This document shows, piece by piece, positions 1 through 11,188 of a DNA stretch of 64,000 nt. The position numbers and the translations under genes are program-made. The DNA comes from Jacaranda mimosifolia (lineage: Eukaryota > Streptophyta > Magnoliopsida > Lamiales > Bignoniaceae). Below the pieces are notes generated by a model. That model ran no database searches, was not told the DNA's origin, and saw nothing but the letters and a program-made list of their open reading frames with translations. The stretch lies in NCBI GenBank assembly GCA_018894105.1, contig CM032126.1, positions 10,939,001 to 11,003,000 on the forward strand, read 5' to 3'. Numbering within the stretch: the first letter of the stretch is position 1; each line of letters starts with the position of its first letter.

Positions 1-100
1 TCAGGGAGGTCGAGTCTTTTGGCAACAAAATTGGGTAGAACCTGTACTTTTATGGGGTCCGTGGTTGAAATGTGATGTTGAATTCCCCAAGCTCGATGGT

Positions 101-403
101 CTACTTGGTCAGTATTCCTAATGTGTCTAGCTTCGACAGCACCTGTTTTAACGGCTGATTTGTTAACACTATGATCGCATGAGACTGAAAGTAAGGTTGT
201 AGCTTCTGTGCTGATGTAACCAGGGCGAGGGCAAACTTTTCAATGTCCAGATAATTGTGCTCGGGCCCCTGCAGCGCTTTACTGCAATAATAAACTGGCC
301 GATGAGTTCTATCTCTCGTCGAGACTAAGATCGAGCTGATCGAGGCTGGAGACACGGTTAGGTAGAGGTGCAAAATTTCTCCCAGCTCGGGTTTGGAGAG
401 CAT
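101..403 (-). pseudogene. RNase H part of Ty3/gypsy pol (relic)
   Basis: About 100 residues match the reverse-transcriptase-linked RNase H of Tat-like gypsy elements: a stretch ending in RPVYYCSKALQGPEHNYLD, then AL.TSAQKLQPYFQ.H.I.VLT.QPLKQVL. It follows the reverse transcriptase domain in the - direction, but the frame joining the two is broken. In the intact family this domain degrades the RNA strand during reverse transcription. Confidence 0.85.
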
Positions 404-450
404 GGGTGGTGAGGAGAGGTATTTCTTGAGGTCGACCAGAGCCTATCGCG

Positions 451-1512
451 CTACTCCGTCCATTGGAACACCAATTTTTTCGCATTCCTGAGTATTTTGA
501 AAAAGGGTAGACTCTTATCAGCTAGTCGTGCAATGAACCTGCCAAGAGCTATTATCCTACCGACCAGGCGCTGTACGTCTTGGATTGTTCGGGGCAGGGC
601 GATATCCAAAATTGGTTGGATCTTCTGTGGGTTTACTTTGATCCCTCTTTGACTAACCATGTAACATAGGAACTTGCCTCCTCGAACCCCAAAGATACAC
701 TTGTTGGGGTTTAGTTTCATACTAAATGCTCGCAGTATCAAGAAGGTATGGTTGAGGTCGATGAGGTGACCATCAGCTTTCTCTATCTTGACAATCATGT
801 CGTCGACATAAACTTCCTTAGACTTTCCAATCTCATTCTTGAACATGAAATTAACTAATCTCTGGCAAGTTGCCCCTGCATTTTTGAGCCCAAAAGGCAT
901 GACCAAGAAATAGTATACCCCATTGAAGACGACGAGGGAGGTCTTATCCCTTTCCTCTGGTGCCATGCATATTTGATAATAGCCTTGAAAGGCATCCATC
1001 ATGCTCAATAATTCACAACTAGCCATAGAATCTACTAATAAATCTATGCGAGGCAGGGGATAAGGATCTTTAGGGCAAGCTTTATTCAAGTCGGTAAACT
1101 CATTACACATACGTCATTTTGCCTTATTCTTAGGGATGAGTACAATATTGCAAAGCCAATAGGGATATTGGATTTTTACCATATATCCTGCTTCTAAGAG
1201 TTTGTTGACCTCATCTTCGATGATCTGGGATCTCTCGGTATTGAAGGTCCTTGTCTTCTACTTCACTGGCTTATATGAGGGGTCCACATTAAGGCAATGG
1301 ACAATGACACTAGGGTCGATTCCCTGGAGGTTGGAAGCTTTCCATGTAAACATATCGATATTTCTGTGAAGGAGATACTCCATACGGTCGAGGTTTCCAG
1401 GGTCCAACTCAATTGTTTTGAACTGCCTGAGGGGTTTGACCCTATTGTCCTCTAGCTTCCGTTTCTTGCTCATCTTCACTTCATCAGGTTTCGCTACAAG
1501 GGCGTCTCCCAA
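451..1512 (-). pseudogene. Reverse transcriptase part of Ty3/gypsy pol (relic)
   Basis: Reading leftward from 1512, the connecting region (DMFTWKASNLQGIDP, then LNVDPSYKPVK) leads into the reverse transcriptase: TDLNKACPKDPYPLPRID, DAFQGYYQI, MPFGLKNAGAT and the catalytic YVDD box. The connection motif GIKVNPQKI and LPFFKILR follow. Stops lie between the connecting segment and the palm domain around 1110-1260 and again before the RNase H segment. Copies of this type use the domain to copy their RNA into DNA; this one is dead. Confidence 0.9.
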
Positions 1513-1689
1513 GGGAGCTGAGGTCGATTTTTCTGTTCACTGGCTTCGACTAAGATAGTGTAGCAACTCCATGCTTCATTTATGTTGCATAAGAGCTCAT
1601 CTGTACCTGATGGGGTCGGGAATTTAATTTTCATATAGTATGCTGAGACAATGGCCTAGAAGTCATTTAGGGCTGGCCGACCAATGATG

Positions 1690-2110
1690 ACATTTTAGGT
1701 AAATGGAGCGTCAATGACCAGATAATTTATCATAATGGTTCTGCTACGGGGGGCTCCCCTAAACGATGTGGTTAGGTTGATGGACCATTCTGGAATGATT
1801 TTTGATCCCCTGAATCCGACCAGTGGCGTGTGAATTGGCTCCAATTTTAACTACCCCAAGTCTATTCTTTTTAAGGTTAATAATAATGTGATGTTCGCGG
1901 AGCTGCTATTGTCGACCAGGACCTTCCTTACCTCAAAATTAGCTATTTCGACCGTTGCAACCATGGGGCAATCTATCTTGCGGTTGACTCCTTTATTCTC
2001 GAGGTGGTTGAGGTCGGCTTCAGTGAAGGAGATTAGCTCTACGCTGGTTGAGAGCTAGAAAATCGTTTCGATCAGGGTTGATTTGGTCAATTTCAGTTAT
2101 CGTTGGGTTT
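1690..2110 (-). pseudogene. Aspartic protease region of Ty3/gypsy pol (relic)
   Basis: Between gag and the reverse transcriptase the - strand still reads DCPMVATVEIANFEVRKVLV followed by DNSSSANI (near 1896-1920). This is the retropepsin position, where family members carry a D-S/T/G-G catalytic triplet before SSAD. Here the triplet reads D-N-S, so the active site itself is changed as well as the frame being interrupted. Confidence 0.7.
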
Positions 2111-3652
2111 ACCTTCTAGCGGACTTCGAGTCCCCCCCAGTGGGACCCCCAACAATCATGTCAATAACTCCTCGAAGGGGTGGGTGGGGATCTTGGGTAG
2201 GTTTCTTTCCTTTATCTTCCCTTCTTAAGCTAACTGACCTTTTTCTACGGGGAGTCCAGTCGGTTTTGCCCTCTCCTTGCCTGGCATGCTCGTAGATATA
2301 TTTTTTGAAATGGCCTTGTTGAATTAGCCTTTCAATCTCATCGTGCAAGTTGAAACAATTTTCCATATCATGGCCCTTTTGTTTATGAAAATGGCATACT
2401 TCTTGGACTTTCTCATGGCCTTTGTTTCGATCAGCTTCTTGGGCTTTTTCAGGAGGTTTGTTGGGCTGGATGGCGAACATCACCTCATTCCTCGGGAGAT
2501 TAAGTGGGGTATAATCATGGAAGCGCTTAATGGGGGATCATCGACCTTTTCTGTGTTGACGATCATCCTTCTCTTTGTTCTTCTTCTTGTCGACCTCAGG
2601 GTTACCATATTTAAGTTTGTTCATATCCTTCTGAGTTATGTACCTTTCTGGGAGGTCGAGCAGCTCTTCCATCGACCAGGGCCACTCGCGCACGAATGCG
2701 TTGGCACATTCTTTGTGTTTGAGGCCCAAGAAAAGCACGTCGATCAGGAACTCAATTCAGGGGCTATCAATCTTCAACACTTCTGTATTAAACCTGGTAA
2801 AGAAATCGTGAAGGGATTCCCCTTCATTCTATTTCACTATATGCAAGTGGGTATGAGGAAGCTTTGCTTTCCTCCGGCTGGTGAACTGATGTAGAAATTT
2901 GTCACACAACTGGTCATATGAATACATCGACGTCGGTTCCGGCTTAACAAACCAGTCTAGCGCAATCCCTTGAAAGGTTGTCACCAACATCTTAGCATGG
3001 ATGTAGTCGTTATGCCCATGCAGTTGCATCATGTGTTCGAATTGCATCAAATGTTCGTTTGGGTCCGACGAGCCATCATATCGGGGAAGACTTGTCGGGA
3101 CCTTGGCATCTACAGCGATGCGCTCGTCGATGATCTCCTGGACAAATGGTGATTCCCTCTCTCGATAGAACCTTGGCGGCCCATCATGGTAGTGATTTTT
3201 CTTAGTATTTCTTCTTGAGATCTCCTCCACACGTCTATTTAGCTGTTGGACTTTATGAGATACCTCATCCCACTCCTCTCTATTAGCTTGAGACGCATTT
3301 ATGTATGGCTAGGGTCTCGAGCGCTTGACCCCATCACGCTGCGGGGCTTGAATGGGTCGAACGCCATGATCAACTGAATCCGCTACTTCATCATGGGGGC
3401 AAGTCGGGCCATTTCCCTAGGGAAATGTCCTGGACTATTTTCGCGTCTCGAGAGAGGTCATTTGGACTTTGGTTGATCATGATTCTCTCTAGGCGGTCTC
3501 TCCTCAAGGGGTGCTGGTTTTGGGGTAGTGCTAGCTGCTGGTTCTGGTTGGACGGCATGTCGATTCAAAGCAGCAGAGAGTTGAGTAGAAATTTGGGCAT
3601 ATATCTGCTTGTTGATCAGCTGCATTAATTGGGTCATGGTCAGGGTGATCAC
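2109..3652 (-). pseudogene. Gag of Ty3/gypsy (Tat-like) element (relic)
   Basis: Three successive - strand segments make up a Tat-type gag. The N-terminal part (3458-3652) is Pro-rich. The central retrotrans_gag region (2829-3230) has LPRYDGSSDPNEHL, MQLHGHNDYIHAKM and FQGIALDWF. The C-terminal part (2109-2483) has a CHFHKQKGHDMENCFNLHDE cluster, a nucleocapsid-like Cys/His motif typical of this clade, then GHFKKYI. The segments are in different frames, so the gene is broken. Gag would build the virus-like particle of the intact element. Confidence 0.85.
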
Positions 3653-3790
3653 TTGTTCTAGCTGGGCACTCAGCCCTGGCGCGCCAGATTCTTACTGAGG
3701 TTGAGGAGGAGGAGTGGTAGACCTCCTATTCTCTTTTCTTTCCGAAGTGGCTTGCCTGGTGTTAACCATTTTCGATTGCGAACTCAAAGA

Positions 3791-3810
3791 TTCCCACAGA
3801 CAGCGCCAAA
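3791..3810 (-). other. Primer-binding-like site of Ty3/gypsy element
   Basis: On the - strand this reads TTTGGCGCTGTCTGTGGGAA, the motif that follows the 5' LTR in Tat-like gypsy elements. It sits a few bases from the proposed LTR end and fixes the element's orientation. Confidence 0.7.
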
Positions 3811-3814
3811 CGAT

Positions 3815-4599
3815 TAGGGTAAAAACTGTATATACTTAAGTCGGGATAGAATCTGGGTGTGTCAACCTGTCGAGTCGAGTAATAGATATCTGGATTAAGT
3901 CCTGCAATCAAGAGCAAATATCAAGCTAGCCGAGGCGCCCTTGGCTATGGCACTCCGACGCTCAAGTCAATATGAGAACGACTAGATAAGATGAGCAGCA
4001 GAGTGATGGCTTTTTAGTATAGAATGGCATACCTTCAATGAAGTTGGAAATGGGGTATTTATAGCCTTCCCTAGGTGAGGGATTTGTCTGAGATGCCCTT
4101 AGTATGCAGAAAGGGCTCTTGTCCTTGCATGAAGGGCTTTAGGTCATCTCCTATTCCTATACTATTCTAGGTGGCTTTACCTCCAGCTTTCATGGACAGA
4201 ATACGACACTAGAGGCGCACTCCCTGACTAGCGCGGTAGTATGGGCGGTACTGGGGCAACGTGCACCATTAATGCGGAGCATGCCGCATGTTAAGGCATT
4301 TAATGTGGCAGAGAAGGGATCCTACAGTAAGTTGACCTCACTAGTCGACATTTAGATCGACCTCAGGGTGGGGTTGACGGCCGGTGGAAGAGGCAATCGA
4401 ACACTATGGTTGAACGAGACGAGCATCCGCACTTGGCTCGCAGCCTAATCAAATGACATCAGCATTGCTCACTGTGCCGTGGGAGAAAAGGTACGAGAGG
4501 TCGACAATGTGATTGGGCTTCGAGGATGAGATGGGCTTGATAATATGCTCTTGGGTCGATGGTCTTTGGGCTGGGCCTATTGGGCCATCCCATATCACA
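3815..4599 (-). repeat. 5' LTR of Ty3/gypsy element (about 785 bp)
   Basis: This block lies between the primer-binding-like site and unrelated AT-rich DNA. On the - strand it begins TGTGATATGGG at 4599. The inner boundary near 3815 is estimated from the spacing to the primer-binding site and the terminal dinucleotide there looks mutated, so a few bases of error are possible. The partner LTR is outside the window. Confidence 0.6.
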
Positions 4600-5011
4600 G
4601 ATAATAAGGTTATTTTTTTATTATTTTAATTTTAGTCTTTGTAAAGAAAAAAACAACTTATCAAATTACATTACATTAATGTATTTATTAATTGTATCAA
4701 CCATTAAGAAGTTCAACTGTAATAAGCAGAATGTGCACATTTTGGTGGAAGAAAATCTTGATATCTTATGTTCAATGGCTTATAGTCTATTGACATTAAT
4801 TTTCTCTATTATGTGGGAGGTCTCATGTTTGATTCCGAGCGCGCATCTTTGTGCACCTTGTGTACATTAGTTTGTATTTCAATTAACTTGATTTGATAGT
4901 AGGATAATATTTTTGAAAGGATAAATTTCATGATTTGTAATATTTTCTAAAAAAAAAAAAATCTGATATCTTATACATTCCTCATCTAGCCTCATTATTA
5001 TTATTATTTTA
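4600..5011. other. AT-rich intergenic stretch with possible SINE relic
   Basis: No gene is seen. Around 4765-4880 a segment resembles the 5' head of a tRNA-derived SINE: an A-box-like block near ATGGCTTATAG and a B-box-like GTTTGATTCCG, followed by the GTGCA-rich sequence common after such heads. The element's end and target duplications could not be found, so this is only a hint. Confidence 0.35.
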
Positions 5012-5162
5012 AAAAGAAACTAAACTACATATATCTCTAAAATAAAATGTCAGATTGATAATTGATTTATTAAATCAAGTAGAACAGTTTGCAATTCACT
5101 GGTTAAAGCTACTTTTAATTTCACACAATTTTCCCAAAAAAATTTGAAATGATATTACATAA
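5012..5162. repeat. Direct repeat A (left copy)
   Basis: About 150 bp that recur, with scattered differences and small gaps, at 6287-6433. Both copies share CATATATCTCTAAAATAAAA, then TTGATTTATTAAATCAAGTA, and end near ATGATATTA. They bracket the element with long inverted ends at 5186-6270. Confidence 0.7.
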
Positions 5163-5185
5163 TTCTCAGCCCCATTAATTTTTTT

Positions 5186-6270
5186 GGGGGGCAAAATGAA
5201 TTTTACCCCTTTGTAATATACTTAATTGGCTGAAAACCCCATGTATGTTTTTAATTAACATAAATCCCCTTGTATTCTGAATAAGTTGCGTGAAAAGGTT
5301 TCGAAGCATGTCAGTGGTGCATGCACTGAATGTGCATCTTTTTCTTACTTTTGAAGCTTTTTGATGCCATAAAATGACTTATTTGCCCTCCTATTATAAT
5401 GAAAAGAAGTGTCATCCATTTCCCCTCAATTTGACCACTTTTGTGGGGATAATTGCTGCAACTCACCTCAAACAACTCTTTGAAAAAACAAGAATGCGCC
5501 AAATATGGTTTTAATTTATTTATGAAATTTTTTTATTTAGGTGTTAAAATTGATTGTGTTTAGGAGTTGATGAAAGCTGCTTTTTTGATTAATTATCAAT
5601 TAGAAGTTTGACAATGAAATAAGAGTAATTGGACAATAAATAAAATACTTTGCATCAATACAAACAAAATAGAACAAATTCAATAATTTGTACATTGGAG
5701 TTTAAAACAAAGCAAAAATTCAAACAACACAAAGTATCATAATTTTAGAGACAACCCTTTGCATTTAAACCCAAAAAATCTAAATTTGATTAATTAAATG
5801 AAAACACTTTTTGAAAATAAAAATAAAAATTATAGTATAAAATAGGATGAAACAACACATTACTTTAATGATTAAGTTGGTTTTAGCATCAATGGTTTCA
5901 AACTTTCAAAACACAAAAATAATCTGACAAATAATTTGCTTCTGAATGAAATATTCCAAAATCATCCAATACGCATTAGAAAACCAAGATTGGAGCTCAA
6001 ATTTAGGGTAGACGGGGTTTAGGATTTTCTCTTCATTTGAGAGAGAGGGAATGTTTGCCAATGTTCAATTAAAACAGAGAAAGCATGGCCTTTGACGTAT
6101 AAAGAAGGATATTTTGGTCTTTTGATAAATCTTAAAATTATTTAGATGAATTGGGGAGAGTAAGCAACTTATTCAAAAATAGAAGGGGGTTTATACCAAT
6201 TAAAAATATATAGGGGGTTTTAAGCCAATTAGACACTTTAGAAGGGGGCAAAATGCGTTCCCCCCCCTCC
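5186..6270. mobile_element. Element with ~105-bp terminal inverted repeats (non-autonomous MULE-like)
   Basis: The left arm (5186-5289) and right arm (about 6162-6270, read in reverse complement) share G-rich tips, CTAATTGGCT or TTAATTGGCT, AAAACCCC, a TTTTTAATT block, AAATCCCC/AAACCCC and GAATAAGTTGC. Alternating C-rich blocks and long inverted ends suit a MULE-type non-autonomous element, but no transposase and no clean 9-bp target duplication is seen, so the superfamily is inference. The centre is AT-rich and holds no recognisable gene. Confidence 0.6.
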
Positions 6271-6286
6271 CCACTTTTTTTCAAAA

Positions 6287-6433
6287 AAGAGAAACTAACT
6301 TACATATATCTCTAAAATAAAATGTTAGATTGATTTATTAAATCAAGTAGAACAATTTGCAATTCACCAGTCAAAAACAATTTTAATTTCACACAATTGT
6401 CCCAAATATAAATTCAAATGATATTATATAATG
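6287..6433. repeat. Direct repeat A (right copy)
   Basis: Second copy of the roughly 150-bp segment at 5012-5162, same orientation, starting almost at the outer edge of the right inverted repeat of the 5186-6270 element. Confidence 0.7.
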
Positions 6434-6550
6434 AAAATAAAAATGATTTTAGGCGTGGTGTTCTCATTTCCCACATGACATACGCAATAGGATATGTGCC
6501 AACATATCACCAGAGAAAATCAAATTTCCACATAGTTGTAGAGTTACTAA

Positions 6551-7035
6551 CGGCCGTTTGGTTTCATTTTCTGGAGCTATTTTTATTTTTTTTAGTGAAA
6601 AGTTAGTTAGCAAATGTATTTTTGAAAATGAGTTGTGTTTGGATGTGTTGTTTAAAATTGTAGGTTTATATAGTTGTGAAAATAAATATATTTGAATGTT
6701 GAGTGTTTTTTTTATTCAAAGGAAATTTTTTTTTGAATTTGAATTGATGATGTGATGTGTAATTATTTGAAAATTAATATTATAATTTGAATTTGAATTT
6801 GATTTTGAATTTATAATATTTTTGTGATGAATGCTGTTTGAGAAGTATTGAAAATGTAAAAAATGGATATAAGTAATAATGAGAGTTGAAAAATGTATGA
6901 AAACGAAGAGAGAATATAAAAAGTAATTTTTTGAGAATGAAAATGTATGAAAAAATTATGTAAAAGTTGATAGTTTTCTATTTTCTTCTTTAAGAGAAAA
7001 TGAAAATAGGATTTTAAAATGAAAACAAACGGCCG
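6551..7035. mobile_element. MITE, PIF/Harbinger (Tourist)-like, TAA target duplication
   Basis: The ends are inverted copies: CGGCCGTTTGGTTTCATTTT at the left and, in reverse complement, CGGCCGTTTGTTTTCATTTT at the right. TAA lies directly outside both ends (6548-6550 and 7036-7038). Length 485 bp, AT-rich, no coding capacity. It ends about 160 bp before the OST5 start codon, so it abuts or overlaps that gene's promoter. Confidence 0.75.
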
Positions 7036-7038
7036 TAA

Positions 7039-7197
7039 ATTCCCATAAAAACGTGTTGCCAATGAAACCCGTTTCCAAGTTTCAAACGCTCTCTATCTTT
7101 GCCTACAATAAGATAGATGGTTGAACGCCTAAAGACTGAAAACGGAGTAAACACTATACAGAAGAACGAAGATCTACTCTCTTTAACCCTCTAAGAG
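7039..7197 (+). promoter_or_regulatory. OST5 upstream region / 5' leader with a possible uORF
   Basis: Short stretch between the MITE and the OST5 start codon. It contains an upstream ATG at 7117 opening a 25-codon frame that stops at 7192-7194, three bases before the OST5 ATG. Whether it is transcribed depends on where transcription starts, which cannot be read from the sequence. No convincing TATA box was fixed. Confidence 0.4.
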
Positions 7198-10100
7198 ATG
7201 GTACCAACAAATTACGTACCCTTGTGATTTCCCCCGTTTTTTTACTTTCTTAACAATTTTTACGTATCTTGATTTTATGTAATTGTGAATCTTCTAATTT
7301 CTCTTCATTTGATTTGTCCTCAAAAAAAGGCTCAATCAGTGAAACCAATCTCAAGCCCAGTTCCAGATGCGTGGTACCCGACCCTCGCTGTTTTCATGCT
7401 CGCCATCGGTCTTGTCATTACCGCCTCTTTCTTCATGTATGTTTTATTTCTGTTAACGATTAATTGCACAAATTTGGATTTATTTTGTGTATTTACAACC
7501 TTCATTATGGAAATTGGAGCTAATTTTTTCTATATGGAATTTTATGAGGTTTGTGTTTTCTTTTGGGGAATTCATTTACTTGATATCAATTATCTAGTTG
7601 TGCTTTTACATGAGCTTGATCGCCACCTAAAAGCACTATTATTGTCTCCTATAGCTTCTAATCATGGGGGTTTGGTTCCCATTTTTAAGAAACACTGGGA
7701 TTTTCCACCTTTTTCTTTTATTTTTGTTTTTATTTTTTAGGGTCTTATAGAAAGCCATTGCCACGATGGGGTCTCCCTGGACAGGTGATCCATAAAAATG
7801 ATTAAAGGAGTGGGTCTAAGTCGCCAGCTGCACCCACCACTCTGGCGACTTCACGGCAGGATCACTGTTTGCTAAATCATGCTTTAACAGATCTCAAATT
7901 GAGCGTACCTGAAGTTTGTTTCCATATTAAGGAAGATGGTGGGCTTAGGAAGAAAGAGTGGGAGGAGATAGGCTCTGTGAGGTGGATTTGGTGGTGGAAG
8001 AAAAATCTGCTGAGAAAATATAATTTGAAGAAAAGGTGGGTTAGAGGTGATCAGAAAGGGAAAGAAAGGAAAGGGAAAAGAGAAGGTATCTAGCTGTGCA
8101 GGTGTTTTGGTGGAGATTGATGAGGTGAGAAATGGGGAAGAAATAATAAGAAAGAAAGAAGGAAAAGGGGAAAGAAGGGGTGCTGATGGATGGGGGTTGG
8201 GTGGGAAATGGGGATTAAGATTTGACTTGTAACATTTTTATTTTGTTTTATTACATTATTTTTTGGTTTTTCCAAAAAGATGATGTAACAAATGAGATTT
8301 GAACCCACATAAAGGGTAGAAAGTCTAACACCACACGCTACTTGGCCATACTCTTGAACATATTAAAACTTTATCTATATAAATTACTATATCGAACACA
8401 CTTCCGAGGCCTCTTCATTCTCACAAGTTTTCATTTTTGCTGCTTTTGGCTCCCACTCCCCTGCCCTTTCTTACTCTTGTTTATGATCCAGCTCTATGTG
8501 GCTCATGTCCAAGAGTCAATTCCTGATTGCAAATAAGTAAAATGAAAATAAGATAACTACCTATAGTGAATGCAGATAAATGAATTACATGGCATGGGAT
8601 TTGATTATTTAAACGTGATCTTTTTCCAATTTAAAACTAAAAGCCTATGCTTATGGTTGACATATATAGTATTAGTGATGGAGTGAGTTGTGTGGTTTTA
8701 GAATTTCATAGTTCATGCAGTTTCTCTTGGTTCTAACAATTAAAATTTGGGTGTTCTAAAATGATTGGATTCATTTTGATATCTGACCTTTCCTGTTTGA
8801 AGTAAGTTTACAATTTGATGGTTTGAATATTTGATTCCATTATGTTCTATAATGATTTTCATCCTTCTCTTTTTTTATATGCGCGTGTGTGTGTATATAT
8901 AATATGTTAATAAATGAAATGGAACACTGTATGACTTGATTCCCATCATAAAATAGCTTTGGAAAGAAAATCTTCTTGTTCCAGGGTTCACGTAGGAACC
9001 ACATCATATTTAGTCATTTTTGTTGAATTTTGTGAATTTCAAACTACAGGATTTATGTTGGACAGAGCAAGGACAAATCCTTTTGGGAAAACATAAACAA
9101 GAGTTTTTGTATTTGAGATATCCTGTAGCGAGTCAGATTTAGTTTCATTTTGCTTTTTATGGCTCTGGGTAATATCTCTATAACAATAATTCTAACTGAA
9201 AATGGTCCCATTATGCAATTTCCAGTGGTTAAAGAATTTGCATCAGAAACTATGACCTGCATATTGTGTTAATTGAGCTGTGTATTTTTTCCCAGCGTCA
9301 GTCTCCTATTTCTTCCAGTTACATATTCTTTTGATGTTTACTTATCAGTTTCTCTAGCTGAATTGATTTAGCCATTCAGGACAAGGCTACAATTTGATTG
9401 TGCCGTTTCTGTTGACTAGTTAATTGTTTAGATGTATTCTTTGCTGCTGTAGGCCATCAGTTATGTCCAACACGTTTATCTATGTTTTTGTGTTCTTTTA
9501 TTTTCCTATGTATCATAGTACTTCTGGTCTTCAGTTAGAAAAAGCTGCATAAGCATGAGTGGGAACAAGAACCAGGAATTTGAAATTTTCTAGTGTGAGA
9601 ATGCCCCAAAGTCCATGTTCACAAAAAGTTTGAGATAGATATAGCTTCGGCAACTACTGGGAAAACATAACATGTCGCTTTGCACATGGTAAGACAGACA
9701 ATAGTTATACAACTTTGCAAGCTTCATGAACCTTATGTCATGGTGATTCAATATTCTTCAAAATATCTCTTCCTGTGGGGGTAAAGTTTTAAAAAACCTG
9801 AAAATATAAATATTCAAAAGCCATCCTATCTTAATTTTCCTTAATATGCTCTTCTAGTTCATTTCATACTCATTTTTTTGTCTGTTCTCTTAATTATTCA
9901 TCACTACCATCCTTCATCAGTACTCTCTCTTACCCTTGCCCTTTCCTCTGACTCCAGCAAGATTATTCATTTAATGTGCAAGGTTTACCTTCTTCAACTA
10001 TTTATCCTCTACTACTCAGCTGCAACAAGCTACCACAATCGATGTTGCACTCCCAGAGTCCCAGTTCCATCATGCAGCTCAACTTCTAATTTATTGAGAT

Positions 10101-11188
10101 ACTAAAGATAAATACAAGATAATTATATTTGAGAAGATGTGTTTACCAATTCCTATCCCACCAAAATCGGCTACTTCTGATATTTCAGGTGGATTGTGAG
10201 AAAGAACGTTAGCTTTGGGGGGTTTGAAAGGAGATTGGCAAGATTGTTGCATTAAGAGTAGAAATAGTGCAGCTGTTTTGATTCGCAATAATTAATGAAG
10301 TGAATATTTTTATGCGGTTCGCTTTTTGAGATTGAATACCTGTCTGGAGCATTGGCATTTGTTGAAGCCATACAAGATTGAGAAATGCAGCAGTGATGGA
10401 GAGAAACCCCTATTGGGAAATCTTTTTGCCTCTTTTATCTGCAGATGGGGAATTCCTTGATGTGCTGCAACTTGTCGCTACCCAGTGCTCCATGTCTTTG
10501 AGACAAATAAGACCCATGCCTATTTTGATTAATATGTCCAAGTGCGACCATGTACAAAATCCAAATGTTCCTCATTTTATTTTGACCAATGAGTTCTCAT
10601 GCTTCCTGGTTATACACGAAGATTACATAATTGGCCTTATGTATTTGCCCTCATATTTCTAGTTAGTGGATACAGCAATATTTTTTGTCTAGTCTTTACC
10701 TTAAGATTTGCAAGACATAAACATTGTGTGCATGCAAATAGGTATGAGCATTTGGTGTAACTCCTATTTACATATCCATCCAAATCAGATTTAGTAGCAT
10801 ATGCACTAAAAGAGTGGTGAAGTTTTCGCTTCCTCCTATCATGTTGTGAAACTTCTCATATGAGTAAGCTTGAAGATGCTGTCAGACATGGGTAACTATT
10901 TAACAATGATGTTATTAGTAAGAGCTGCTGATAGCCCCAGTTTTTTCACATACTGTTCGTATGTGTTCATCTGTTATGCAGCTATGAAGCTACTTCCTCC
11001 AGGAAAAACCGTAGTCTTGCAAAGGAACTGACGACCGGTGCTGTTGCATCTGTCTTCTTGGTACGTCTACAGTACATAACTTAATTTGCTGTTAGTTTAT
11101 CCTTTTGATTGGTGGTGACAACTGTTGTGTCCTTTGGCAGGGTTTTGGATCTTTGTTCTTGCTACTTTCTTCTGGAGTCTATGTTTGA
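7198..11188 (+). CDS. OST5: Oligosaccharyltransferase small subunit OST5/TMEM258-like
   Basis: Coding exons: 7198-7200, 7330-7436, 10982-11060, 11141-11188; introns are all GT-AG. The joined frame is 78 codons plus stop, the usual size for this family. It starts MAQSVKPISSPVPDAWYPTL, has a first membrane helix at residues about 20-37 (LAVFMLAIGLVITASFF), a short polar loop with YEATSSRKNRSLAKEL, and a second helix at about 57-78 ending LFLLLSSGVYV. The pattern P-x-x-(Y/F)P-x-L plus the E-(A/V)-T-S loop and the G-(I/V)-Y-V end is that of TMEM258/Ost5, a subunit of the ER oligosaccharyltransferase that moves N-glycans onto nascent proteins. The first coding exon holds only the ATG. Intron 2 is 3.5 kb. 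A start within exon 2 is unlikely because no in-frame ATG precedes the conserved N terminus. Confidence 0.94.
7437..10981 (+). other. OST5 intron 2 (3.5 kb)
   Basis: Long GT-AG intron with no supported gene inside. It includes a purine-rich segment (about 7920-8220) with a strong G/A skew. It also holds a possible SINE head on the - strand at about 8283-8350, with a B-box-like GGTTCAAATCTC and an A-box-like TGGCCAAGTAG. The rest is ordinary AT-rich sequence with a short TG/TA repeat near 8880-8905. Confidence 0.6.
8230..8350 (-). repeat. Possible tRNA-derived SINE
   Basis: On the - strand the segment starts with TGGCCAAGTAG (A-box-like), is followed about 35 bp later by GGTTCAAATCTC (B-box-like), and runs into A-rich sequence. 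This is the layout of plant tRNA-derived SINEs. Target duplications were not identified. Confidence 0.4.

Larger units (their letters stand above)
1..4599 (-). mobile_element. Ty3/gypsy (Tat-like) LTR retrotransposon, decayed, truncated by window edge
   Basis: The element reads on the - strand: LTR at the right (about 3815-4599), a primer-binding-like site at 3791-3810, then gag, protease, reverse transcriptase and the start of RNase H, which runs off the left edge. Order and motifs (YVDD reverse transcriptase, a gag Cys/His cluster followed by DEIERLI, a GIKVNP-type connection) fit the Tat group of Ty3/gypsy. Many stops and frame changes break the polyprotein, so it cannot be active. The right LTR edge begins TGTGAT on the - strand. 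The target duplication cannot be tested because the other end is outside the window. Confidence 0.9.

Noticed and set aside
7869..8308. Open frames in the purine-rich part of OST5 intron 2
   Set aside because: Low-complexity G/A-rich translation without any domain; base skew explains the open frame.
10378..10662. 94-codon open frame in OST5 intron 2
   Set aside because: No domain, no codon-use support, lies within an intron whose flanking exons join cleanly; taken as chance.
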